From JBEKCP01 sp050014815 (GTDB lineage Bacteria > Planctomycetota > Planctomycetia > Pirellulales > Thermoguttaceae), in assembly GCA_050014815.1 (NCBI GenBank), contig JBEKCP010000334.1:1-6911 (forward strand): a stretch of DNA of 6,911 nucleotides, given 5' to 3'. Positions 1-5,395 of the stretch are shown in pieces (within the stretch, counting starts at the first letter, position 1; the number at the start of each line of letters is the position of its first letter). The translations under genes were made by a program, and so were the position numbers. Below the pieces are notes generated by a model. It had not been told where the DNA came from, searched no databases, and saw only the letters and a list, made by a program, of their open reading frames with translations.

Positions 1-57
1 TTATATTTTGGCATAACCCCCCCCACATGGCCGCCTATCGCTCCGCGAGCCGGCCGG

Positions 58-63
58 TATAAT
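58..63 (+). promoter_or_regulatory. Candidate -10 box upstream of the histidine kinase
   Basis: TATAAT is a perfect match to the housekeeping -10 consensus. It would place a transcription start near 70 and give a leader of about 38 nt to the GTG at 108. The -35 position (around 35-40, CTATCG) matches poorly and there is no TGn extension, so this is a one-sided match. The AT-rich stretch at 1-15 is further upstream and was not assigned. Confidence 0.4.
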
Positions 64-107
64 TCCTTGGATCAGTGTGCCACTCCTTCCCAAGGAGGAC
101 TGGTCCT

Positions 108-881
108 GTGCAGGCCAATTCTGTGGCGATTCCCAAGAAAACCAATCGTCAACTCCTCGATGAGATCGAGGAGCTTCACCGGCGGATCGCGGAATTAGAC
201 ACCCGGCGGGATCCGGCGGGGCAGGAGCAGGCCCTGCGCCATCTTCTGGAAGCCGCCGACCACGAGCGGCAGTTGATCGCCTACGAGATCCATGACGGAC
301 TAGCCCAGCACCTGGCCGCGGCGATCATGCAGTTCGAGAGCTGCGAGCACCTGCGGGAGGCTTCGCCGGCCAAGGCGAAGACCGCCTTCGACGCAGCCCT
401 GGAACTGCTCCGCCAGGCGCAGGCCGAGGCCCGGCGACTCATCAACGGCGCTGGGCCGCCGATACTGGACGAGTCCGGGCTGGTCGCCGCGATCGTTCGC
501 TTGGTTCAGGATCGGCGGAGCGCCGACGGACCGCGGGTCGAGTTCCATAGCGACGTGGCCTTTAACCGCCTGCCGCCCGTGTTGGAAAACGCCGTCTACC
601 GCATTGCCCAGGAGGCCTTGACCAACGCCTGCAAACACAGCCGCAGCGAACGGGTCCGCGTGATGCTGATCCAGGAGGGGGAGGAAGTCTGCATCGAGGT
701 CCGCGATTGGGGTATCGGCTTCGACCCGGACGCCGTCCCAGAGGGCCGTTTCGGATTGGAAGGCATCCGCGAGCGAACGCGGCTCTTGGGCGGAAAGGTG
801 ACGATCGAAAGCCGGGCGGGCCAAGGCGCCACCGTCCGTGCCGCCATGCCGCTGGGGAAGGGATTAGGGATTGGGGATTAG
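108..881 (+). CDS. Soluble NarL/DegS-type sensor histidine kinase
   Basis: This is a 257-residue two-component histidine kinase that should autophosphorylate on His and pass the phosphate to a response regulator. An N-terminal basic, coiled-coil-like segment (about residues 10-45) leads into a HisKA_3 dimerisation domain with ERQLIAYEIHDGLAQHL, where H62 is the predicted phospho-acceptor. The ATP-binding domain follows: N-box QEALTNACKHS with N173, DWGIGF at 200-205, and the G-box GRFGLEGIRER at 213-223. No transmembrane segment or input domain (PAS, GAF, receiver) is visible, so it is probably cytoplasmic and may sense through a partner. I chose GTG 108 because AAGGAGG lies at 92-98, nine bases upstream; the longer GTG at 75 lacks such a site. 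No response regulator is in the window; one may lie upstream. The last residues (GLGIGD) and the TAG stop are encoded by an intergenic-type GGGATTA repeat, so the native C-terminus was probably replaced. The family call is firm; the signal and partner are unknown. Confidence 0.9.
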   Translation: MQANSVAIPKKTNRQLLDEIEELHRRIAELDTRRDPAGQEQALRHLLEAADHERQLIAYEIHDGLAQHLAAAIMQFESCEHLREASPAKAKTAFDAALELLRQAQAEARRLINGAGPPILDESGLVAAIVRLVQDRRSADGPRVEFHSDVAFNRLPPVLENAVYRIAQEALTNACKHSRSERVRVMLIQEGEEVCIEVRDWGIGFDPDAVPEGRFGLEGIRERTRLLGGKVTIESRAGQGATVRAAMPLGKGLGIGD

Positions 882-962
882 GGATTAGGAGGCGGAAGGA
901 CCAAATCCGAAGCACCAAATCCCAAACAAATCCAAAATCCAAAATCGAAAATCCCCAATCCC
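860..962. repeat. GGGATTA-type repeat block between convergent genes
   Basis: A 29-bp run built from GGGATTA and GGGATTG units (860-888) overlaps the end of the kinase gene and is identical to 3694-3722. An AC-rich filler with repeated CCAAATCC/CCAAAATC words follows (about 899-948). Then AATCCCCAATCCC (950-962) appears, the exact reverse complement of 867-879. The block is thus bracketed by 13-bp inverted arms with about 70 bp between them. It lies between the convergent stops at 881 and 966 and might serve as a shared transcription end, but there is no clear T-tract. Confidence 0.8.
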
Positions 963-965
963 TCC

Positions 966-2606
966 CTACCCACCCAGCCACGAGGGCATCTCACCGTGGG
1001 ACGGCAGCCGGACGATCAAGGCCCGGGTCACCTGCGGCAGGGCCTGGACCTCGGCGAGGGCCTCGGCTGGCGGCACGCTGTCCAGCGACATCACGCCGAC
1101 CGCTTCGCCGCCCGGCTTGTTGCTCGGCCGGCCCACGGCCATCTGGGCGATGTTCACCTGGTGGCGGCCGAAGATGGCGCCCACCTTGCCGATCACGCCC
1201 GGCAAGTCGCGGTGGAAGAAAATCATCAGCGTGCCGTCCAGGTAGCTCTCCAGCCGGCACCCGGCCTTCTGGACGAGCCGGGGCATGTTATTGCCGAACA
1301 GCGTGCCGCTGGCCGTGGATGTTTTCTCTTCGCTGACGACCTCGGCGGTGATCAGGGAGCTGAAATCGCCCATGTCGCTGGATCGCTGCTCGACCAGCTC
1401 GATTCCCCGCTCGCGGAGCAGGACTTCGGCATTGACGATGTTGACGCCCTGCTCCATGGCGTGCTCCAGCAGTCCGGCGGCGAACGCCGCGGACAACAGC
1501 CGGGTGTCCTTCTTGGCGACGTCGCCCTTGTAGCTCATCCGGCACGCCACCGGCGGCGAGTGATCGGTCTGCGCCAACAAGAGTCCCAGCCGGTACGCCA
1601 CGTTCAGGTAGCCGCGGAGCGATTCGAGCGTCTTGGGATCCAGCGGCGACATGTTGACCGACTGCTTGATCGCCCCGGTCGTGAAGAAGTCGATCAGGAG
1701 CTCGGCCGCCTCGACGGCCACGCTGGTCTGGGCCTCTTCCGTGCTGGCGCCGAGGTGGGGCGTGCAGAGGACGTTGGGCATGCCGAACAGCGGGCTGTCC
1801 GTGCAGGGCTCGGTCGAGAAGACGTCCAGGGCCACGCCGCCGAGGTGGCCGCTGCGAAGCCCCTCGACCACGGCCTGCTCGTCGTAGATCCCGCCGCGGG
1901 CACAGTTGATCAGCCGCGCGCCCTTCTTGAGCATCTGGATCTCCTTGGCGCCGATCAAGTGCCGCGTCTCGTCGTTCAGCGGCGTATGGACGGTCAGGAA
2001 GTCGACGGACGGGAGCATGTCCCGGGCCGCGGCGACCATCTGGATGCCGAGTTCCTTCGCCCGGGCCGCCGAAAGGAACGGATCGTAGCCGACCACGCGC
2101 ATCTGGAGGGCAATGGCCCGGGTGGCCACCGCCTGGCCGACCCGCCCCAACCCGATGATCCCGAGCGTCTTTCCCGCCAACTGGGTGCCCATGAACTTCT
2201 TGCGGTCCCAGCGTCCCTCGACCAGGCTTTCGTAGGCGGGGGCGATGTTCCGCGCCAGCCCCAGCATCAGGGCCAGCGTCTGCTCGGCGGTCGAGACCGT
2301 GTTTCCGCCCGGGGTGTTCATCACGACGATGCCCTGGCGTGTGGCGGCCTCGGTGTCGATGTTGTCGACCCCGACGCCCGCCCTTGCGATCGCCCGCAGA
2401 CGGTGGTTCCCTTCCAGGACCTCGGCCGTAATCTTCACCCCGCTGCGGCAGATGGCGCCGTCGGCCTCCATGAGGGCCTTGCGGAGTTCCTCGCCCTTCA
2501 GGCCGGTTCGGACAACCGCCTCGATGTTGCCGGCCGAGCGCAGGAGGTTCAACCCGTCTTCCGACAAGTCGTCCAGAACGATGATCTTAGGCATGGTTTG
2601 ACTCAC
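966..2606 (-). CDS. serA: D-3-phosphoglycerate dehydrogenase
   Basis: This enzyme catalyses the first committed step of serine synthesis, NAD-dependent oxidation of 3-phosphoglycerate to 3-phosphohydroxypyruvate, in the cytoplasm. At 546 residues it has the long (type I) architecture: substrate- and NAD-binding domains (about 1-315), an intervening allosteric-substrate-binding-like domain (about 325-450), and an ACT domain (about 458-535). The Rossmann glycines are in GLGRVG at 152-157, with D175 placed to bind the NAD ribose. The 2-hydroxyacid dehydrogenase triad is R237 (NCARGG), E266 (DVFSTEP) and H284 (TPHLGAS). The ACT motif HRDLPGVIGKVG and VNIAQM suggest serine feedback, as in related enzymes. 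The start is ambiguous: GTG 2606 has AAGG nine bases upstream, while ATG 2594 would shorten it by four residues. A weak promoter-like pair (TTGTCA at 2642-2647, TAAGCT at 2620-2625, 16-bp spacer) would start RNA so close to GTG 2606 that it favours the ATG. The C-terminus is intact and ends SWLGG beside a repeat block. Confidence 0.97.
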   Translation of the reverse strand: MSQTMPKIIVLDDLSEDGLNLLRSAGNIEAVVRTGLKGEELRKALMEADGAICRSGVKITAEVLEGNHRLRAIARAGVGVDNIDTEAATRQGIVVMNTPGGNTVSTAEQTLALMLGLARNIAPAYESLVEGRWDRKKFMGTQLAGKTLGIIGLGRVGQAVATRAIALQMRVVGYDPFLSAARAKELGIQMVAAARDMLPSVDFLTVHTPLNDETRHLIGAKEIQMLKKGARLINCARGGIYDEQAVVEGLRSGHLGGVALDVFSTEPCTDSPLFGMPNVLCTPHLGASTEEAQTSVAVEAAELLIDFFTTGAIKQSVNMSPLDPKTLESLRGYLNVAYRLGLLLAQTDHSPPVACRMSYKGDVAKKDTRLLSAAFAAGLLEHAMEQGVNIVNAEVLLRERGIELVEQRSSDMGDFSSLITAEVVSEEKTSTASGTLFGNNMPRLVQKAGCRLESYLDGTLMIFFHRDLPGVIGKVGAIFGRHQVNIAQMAVGRPSNKPGGEAVGVMSLDSVPPAEALAEVQALPQVTRALIVRLPSHGEMPSWLGG

Positions 2607-2654
2607 TAGGGTTTACCTTAGCTTAACCGCTGCCGAGAATTTGACAAGCACCGG

Positions 2655-2790
2655 GCAACGCTAGCCCGAAGCGCAAGCGAGGGTAATTCGTTGCCACCCC
2701 CTCGCTTGCGACAATGAATCACCCTCGCTTGCGCGTCGGGCTGGTGAGTGCATCCCTCGCTTGCGCTTCGGGCTGGTGTTTGGGCGGTGA
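2655..2790. repeat. Cluster of ARSASEG-type intergenic elements
   Basis: A forward copy (2661-2684, CTAGCCCGAAGCGCAAGCGA...) is followed by the spacer GGTAATTCGTTGCCAC. After it come three inverted copies: a truncated one (2699-2710), one at 2721-2746 with a GCGCGTCGGG variant, and one at 2754-2781. Forward and inverted arms can pair into hairpins. The same arm and spacer recur at 5589-5657. Similarity continues past the last arm (GTGTTTGG, then a TGA/AATC/GGG pattern to about 2803), so the mobile unit seems longer than the hairpin. From memory, short elements translating as ARSASEG or SPKRKRG are scattered widely in planctomycete genomes. The cluster fills the gap between the TPR gene stop (2801) and the serA start and could form transcript-end structure. 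Confidence 0.85.
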
Positions 2791-2800
2791 AGAATCCGGG

Positions 2801-3562
2801 CTACCGCCAGGCGGACGAGGGGACGCCGACCGTCCGGGCCGGCCCGCCCGGGGCGGGCGAGGGCGGCTGGGCCGCCAGCCCCTGCATGGCGGTCACCCGG
2901 GCGGCCACCTCCGGCTGGGCAGCGTCCAAATAGAGCGAACGCTGGTAATTCGACAGGGCTTGCGGGTACTCGCCCGTCTCCTCGCGGAGCTTTCCCAGGG
3001 CGGCCCACTGGCGGGCGTTGTTCGGATCGACCCTCACCGCCTCGACCAGTCGCTCCTTCGCGGTCGCCCGATCGCCCAGTTCCTCGTAGAGCCGCGCCAG
3101 CTCGATCCGCGGGTCGGCCAGCCACGGCTGCTGTTGGGCCCAGACCTGGAGCGAGCGGACGGCCTCGTCCGTGCGGCCCTTTTCGGCCAGGAGCACGGCC
3201 AGGCCGCGATGGCCGTCGCAGTGGTTCGGTTCCAGTTGCAGGCACTGGTTGTAGAAGGTCTCGGACCGCGCCAGGTCGTCCGGCTGACCCCGGAGCCGGC
3301 CCAGCCGATGGTACGTGGCGGCCAGGTTGTAATAGGCGTCCGCGTTGGCCGGGTCGATGTACACGGCCTCCTGGAACTCGCCGAGGGCCTGCTGGTACTG
3401 GCCCGTCTCGACCATCCGGACCCCTTCGGCATTCCGGCCCTGGGCGACGAAGTTGGTGCATCCGCCCAAGGCAGCCACGCAGGGGACCGCCAGAAGAAGC
3501 CCCCGCCTCCAGGAGATTCTCCTGTCCCCGCTGCCGCGGATTCGAGGGGGCCGTAAGACCAC
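2801..3562 (-). CDS. TPR-repeat lipoprotein
   Basis: This 253-residue protein is predicted to be exported and lipid-anchored. A basic N-terminus (RRISWRR) precedes a hydrophobic stretch and the lipobox LGGC, with C35 as the modified cysteine. The mature part is mostly tetratricopeptide repeats: about five at residues 42-72, 73-112 (with a short insert), 113-146, 147-180 and 181-214. They show the usual G-Y/A and A-x-x-x-DP patterns (QALGEFQEAVYIDP, LYEELGDRATAKERLVEAV, GEYPQALSNYQRSLYLD). A Pro/Ala/Gly-rich tail (231-253) follows. TPR arrays bind other proteins, so a scaffold in the periplasm or at a membrane is plausible; the partner is unknown. The start is GTG 3562, the only in-frame start that keeps the full signal peptide, with a weak AAGGTG eight bases upstream. 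A promoter candidate lies at 3644-3672. From memory it resembles a conserved planctomycete TPR family without assigned function. Confidence 0.88.
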   Translation of the reverse strand: MVLRPPRIRGSGDRRISWRRGLLLAVPCVAALGGCTNFVAQGRNAEGVRMVETGQYQQALGEFQEAVYIDPANADAYYNLAATYHRLGRLRGQPDDLARSETFYNQCLQLEPNHCDGHRGLAVLLAEKGRTDEAVRSLQVWAQQQPWLADPRIELARLYEELGDRATAKERLVEAVRVDPNNARQWAALGKLREETGEYPQALSNYQRSLYLDAAQPEVAARVTAMQGLAAQPPSPAPGGPARTVGVPSSAWR

Positions 3563-3643
3563 GGTCCAGGCACCTTGAGGAAACGCCGTCGCCAGACCCG
3601 CGGCGCGACGATCGTGCCGCCGGCAGTCACGGACAAGGGCGGG

Positions 3644-3672
3644 AGGATACCGATCCGGAACGCTCGCCGCAA
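3644..3672 (-). promoter_or_regulatory. Candidate promoter of the TPR lipoprotein gene
   Basis: On the minus strand, TTGCGG (3672-3667) and TATCCT (3649-3644) are separated by exactly 17 bp. The -10 matches consensus at four of six positions and the -35 at three. Transcription would start near 3637 and leave a leader of about 75 nt. The site lies just past the repeat hairpin at 3688-3780, so the TPR gene could be transcribed independently of the gene upstream. Confidence 0.35.
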
Positions 3673-3687
3673 GATCGATTTTCGGGG

Positions 3688-3780
3688 AAAAAAGGGATTA
3701 GGGATTGGGGATTAGGGATTAGAAAGCCTGGCGCCACGCCAGTCCAATCCCTAATCCCCAATCCCTAATCCCTAATCCCT
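3688..3780 (-). terminator. Repeat-derived intrinsic terminator (long hairpin plus T6)
   Basis: The arms 3694-3722 and 3744-3772 pair over 29 positions with one mismatch, both built from GGGATTA/AATCCC units; the 3' arm continues to 3780. The loop holds a second perfect hairpin, CTGGCG (3728-3733) with CGCCAG (3737-3742) around CCA. Read on the minus strand, the structure begins about ten bases after the stop of the gene at 3790-4245, and the stem is followed at once by TTTTTT (3693-3688). That is the layout of a Rho-independent terminator, with a stem that is unusually long and made of an intergenic repeat. Read on the plus strand there is no T-tract. Termination activity is inferred. Confidence 0.65.
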
Positions 3781-3789
3781 CTCCTCCCG

Positions 3790-4245
3790 TCACACCGCCT
3801 GCTCGGTCGAGACGGACATATTGGGCGACTCCCCAAAGGGCGTAGCCCGTGCCGTCACCGACACCCGCTCATAACCCAGACCCCGAACAACCTCCAGGAT
3901 CTCGCTGCAGGTTGGGAACATGCGTCCACTGCGACGCTTGTAGTCGTCCATCGCGTTCATGAACTCGATTTCTTCGGGCGAGTAGTCCCGCTCGCAGGTC
4001 GTCGGATCGATCTGCCGCCGGCGATTGACCTTGACCCGCCGCTCGCCGTGACGCCGTTCGATGACCACCGCGATGTTCTTCTCGCGTCGGTCGTTCGACG
4101 AGTTCCGGCGGTCTGACCCCGACCGGCAATCCGATGGGATGATCGCGTCCGCGGCCGCCATCACCTTCCGAAACGATGCCGGCGTTTTCTCTCGGGCCGT
4201 CCTGGCCTTCTCACTTGTCTTGGCAATGGTCTTCTTGGCGGTCAC
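3790..4245 (-). CDS. Conserved small basic protein with DRR/ERR repeats
   Basis: I do not recognise a function. The protein is 151 residues from GTG 4245, chosen because GGGAGGG (4258-4252) lies just upstream; the frame stays open upstream to 4416, but that part has no site and looks non-coding. Three parts can be seen. Residues 1-30 are Lys/Ala/Thr-rich (MTAKKTIAKTSEKARTAREK). Residues 40-78 carry spaced Arg pairs (SGSDRRNSSNDRRE, ERRHGERRVKVNRRR). Residues 87-127 form a predicted helical module, YSPEEIEFMNAMDDYKRR then FPTCSEILEVVRGLGYER. The last module resembles, from memory, a small planctomycete family. The basic first half would suit nucleic acid or other polyanion binding, but this is inference. 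No signal peptide or membrane segment is visible. An extended -10-like TGCTATTCT on the minus strand (TATTCT at 4317-4312) could be the promoter, but no -35 is evident. The gene ends ten bases before a strong terminator-like hairpin. Confidence 0.75.
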   Translation of the reverse strand: MTAKKTIAKTSEKARTAREKTPASFRKVMAAADAIIPSDCRSGSDRRNSSNDRREKNIAVVIERRHGERRVKVNRRRQIDPTTCERDYSPEEIEFMNAMDDYKRRSGRMFPTCSEILEVVRGLGYERVSVTARATPFGESPNMSVSTEQAV

Positions 4246-4406
4246 GACGGACCCTCCCTTCGTCGGTTCTCGATGTCCAGCTTCACACTGGGTAGAATGC
4301 GACCTCGTTGAAGAATAGCATCGGAAACGCGCCTGCGTAGAATCAAGCGGTTGGCGAAGAATTGCGGTCGTAGCGGCCTGAACGATTGGTAGCGATATTG
4401 CGGATG

Positions 4407-4466
4407 GCGCAAACATGAGGGTTGCGCAAGGGCGGATTCCTCTTAGCCGCGGATGAATATCCGCGG
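4407..4466 (-). terminator. Two hairpins after the FHA gene stop
   Basis: Ten bases beyond the FHA gene stop, CCGCGGAT (4447-4454) and ATCCGCGG (4459-4466) form a perfect 8-bp stem around GAAT. A second inverted pair, GCGCAA (4407-4412) and TTGCGC (4422-4427), follows on the minus strand. Neither is followed by a T-tract, so intrinsic termination is doubtful; they may instead protect the 3' end or act with Rho. The rest of 4246-4475 shows no gene. Confidence 0.4.
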
Positions 4467-4475
4467 ACGGACTCT

Positions 4476-5150
4476 CTACGGCTTCCGCTGGAAGAACTGC
4501 TTGAGCATTTCCTCGGCGGCCGAGCGGCTGCTGGCCGCCTGAGGCTTCTTCGCCGCCGGCCCCAAGATCGAATCCGGCTTCTCGTGCTCCGGCTTGGGCG
4601 ACTGGGCCATGTCCTTCTGGGCCGCGGGTTGCGGAACGCCGGTCGTCTTCGGCCCCGGTGAAGCGTCGCCGGACGCTTCGTCCGCGGACGCTGCGTCCGC
4701 GGATGCCGCCGCCTCAAATCGCCTGCCGGATGTCGTCTCGTCCTTGTCCTCCAGCCAGCCGGCGATATCGGCGTCCTGGCCGCCGGCCGACTGGACCGTC
4801 CGGGCCGCCGCCTCCTGGACGTTGTGTACCTTCGGCTTCTTCTTGCCGCTGACGCTGACGGACAACTGGAGGTCGAACTCGAGGGGGCCGATCCGCACCC
4901 GGTCGCCCGCCTTCAACTCCCGCTCGGCCTTGACCCGCTCGCCGTTGACGAACGTCCCGTTCTTGCTACCGAAGTCGCGGATGGCCACGAATCCCTCTTC
5001 CACGAGGATGACGCAGTGGTGCCGGCTGACCATCTCGCTGCGGGGCCTTAGTTGGCAGTCCTCGGCGCGGCCGACGAAGAACTTCGGCCCCGGCACCGGG
5101 ATTTCCTGCCCGGGATGCTTCCCACCCACCACGATCAGTTTGACATCCAC
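4476..5150 (-). CDS. FHA-domain protein with low-complexity C-terminal tail
   Basis: This 224-residue protein carries an N-terminal forkhead-associated domain (about residues 3-96), which binds phosphothreonine peptides and so usually recruits targets of Ser/Thr kinases. The FHA signature residues are present: G27-R28 (FFVGRAED), S42-R43-H44-H45 (SRHHC), then N64-G65 (GSKNGT) and N69-G70. After the domain comes a Lys-rich stretch (GKKKPKV) and a disordered Ala/Ser/Asp/Pro tail with ASADA/ASADE units (about 147-165). A short amphipathic C-terminal segment, AAEEMLKQFFQRKP, could be a docking helix. There is no membrane segment, so a cytoplasmic adaptor is likely; no kinase or phosphatase is adjacent. 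GTG 5150 is chosen because GGAGAGG (5164-5158) lies seven bases upstream and a promoter at 5171-5199 starts RNA just before it; the longer frame to 5180 would overlap that promoter. Confidence 0.92.
   Translation of the reverse strand: MDVKLIVVGGKHPGQEIPVPGPKFFVGRAEDCQLRPRSEMVSRHHCVILVEEGFVAIRDFGSKNGTFVNGERVKAERELKAGDRVRIGPLEFDLQLSVSVSGKKKPKVHNVQEAAARTVQSAGGQDADIAGWLEDKDETTSGRRFEAAASADAASADEASGDASPGPKTTGVPQPAAQKDMAQSPKPEHEKPDSILGPAAKKPQAASSRSAAEEMLKQFFQRKP
4661..4709. repeat. Palindromic 15-bp repeats inside the FHA gene
   Basis: Units of 12 to 15 bp with core CGTCCGCGGACG recur at 4663-4674 (degenerate), 4675-4689 and 4690-4704. The core at 4679-4690 is a perfect 12-bp palindrome. The repeats keep frame and encode ASADE/ASADA in the protein tail. 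The related word CCGCGGA recurs in the hairpin just after the gene (4447-4466). Confidence 0.7.
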
Positions 5151-5170
5151 AACTCGGCCTCTCCGCTTCC

Positions 5171-5199
5171 AATGTACCAAACCGGCGGGATGAAGTCAA
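5171..5199 (-). promoter_or_regulatory. Promoter of the FHA gene
   Basis: On the minus strand, TTGACT (5199-5194) and TACATT (5176-5171) are spaced by exactly 17 bp, a good housekeeping-sigma match (five of six and four of six positions). RNA would start near 5164. That leaves a leader of about 15 nt containing only the GGAGAGG ribosome site before GTG 5150. The promoter lies downstream of the structured element at 5234-5369, so the FHA gene does not need readthrough from it. Confidence 0.6.
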
Positions 5200-5233
5200 A
5201 GTCGCCATGCGAGGGCCCTCCCGCGAAGGGCGC

Positions 5234-5329
5234 AAAAAAAATTGGGGCCTCTGACGTGCCACGTACCATAGTGGCAAATCAGGCAGTAAGGGCAAGGTAA
5301 CCGCCTGACTTTAATCCGTCAGAGACCCC
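5234..5329 (-). terminator. Intrinsic terminator of the candidate small RNA
   Basis: The G/C-rich end of the closing stem (GGCCCC at 5249-5244, pairing with 5324-5329) is followed by AA and then eight T residues at 5241-5234. No convincing coding region lies upstream on this strand, so the terminator itself argues for a short transcript here. Confidence 0.55.
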
Positions 5330-5369
5330 ACGGGCCAGTCTCGTTTTGGCGAACCCCTGTTCGCGTTAG
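5234..5369 (-). ncRNA. Candidate structured small RNA with three-way junction
   Basis: Read on the minus strand, the candidate begins with a hairpin, GCGAAC (5364-5359) with GTTCGC (5354-5349) around AGGG. After a linker comes a closing stem of 13 pairs, 5329-5317 with 5256-5244 (GGGGTCTCTGACG with CGTCAGAGGCCCC), one of them G-U. Inside are two helices: 5310-5303 with 5284-5277 (8 pairs, one G-U, 18-nt loop) and TGCCAC/GTGGCA at 5276-5271 with 5262-5257 (6 pairs, 8-nt loop). The second and third helices abut each other and the closing stem with no free bases. Two bases after the stem comes T8 (5241-5234), giving an intrinsic-terminator ending. The one imperfect closing pair is G-U on this strand but C-A on the other, which favours minus-strand RNA. 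A sigma-54-like site upstream sets the approximate start at 5369. It matches no RNA class I know. A transposon remnant with terminal inverted repeats is the main alternative. Confidence 0.5.
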
Positions 5370-5379
5370 TCGATAGTTA

Positions 5380-5395
5380 AGCACGGCTTGTGCCA
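5380..5395 (-). promoter_or_regulatory. Sigma-54-like -24/-12 promoter
   Basis: On the minus strand the site reads TGGCACAAGCCGTGCT. Against the RpoN consensus TGGCACGNNNNTTGCW it has a perfect TGGCAC, the exact GG-to-GC spacing and the final W. The mismatches are A for G at position 7 and G for T at position 12. Transcription would start near 5369, about 40 bases before the three-way junction. The match is by eye and a chance occurrence is possible. Confidence 0.45.

Noticed and set aside
75..107. Upstream GTG start of the histidine kinase
   Set aside because: The extra 11 codons include the AAGGAGG ribosome site (92-98) for the GTG at 108, so they are leader, not protein.
996..2609. A 537-codon plus-strand open frame opposite serA
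   Set aside because: It is the antisense shadow of a full-length, motif-complete serA in GC-rich DNA; its translation shows no domain and no ribosome site.
2661..3461. A 266-codon minus-strand frame overlapping the TPR gene
   Set aside because: It is a second frame of the TPR gene that ends in the ARSASEG-type repeats (reading SPKRKRG); low-complexity Gly/Arg/Pro content.
3694..3780. CRISPR array or telomere-like repeat
   Set aside because: The 7-bp units are contiguous with no unique spacers and are arranged as a hairpin; the heptamer differs from known telomere repeats and lies between genes.
4246..4416. N-terminal extension of the small basic protein
   Set aside because: The 57 extra codons have no ribosome site and unlike composition, and they contain the GGGAGGG site for GTG 4245.
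5244..5329. Known riboswitch or hammerhead ribozyme
   Set aside because: The three-way junction lacks the hammerhead core (CUGAcGG is in the closing stem, no GAAA) and does not carry purine, TPP, B12 or c-di-GMP consensus segments; the U8 tract ends it before the FHA promoter.
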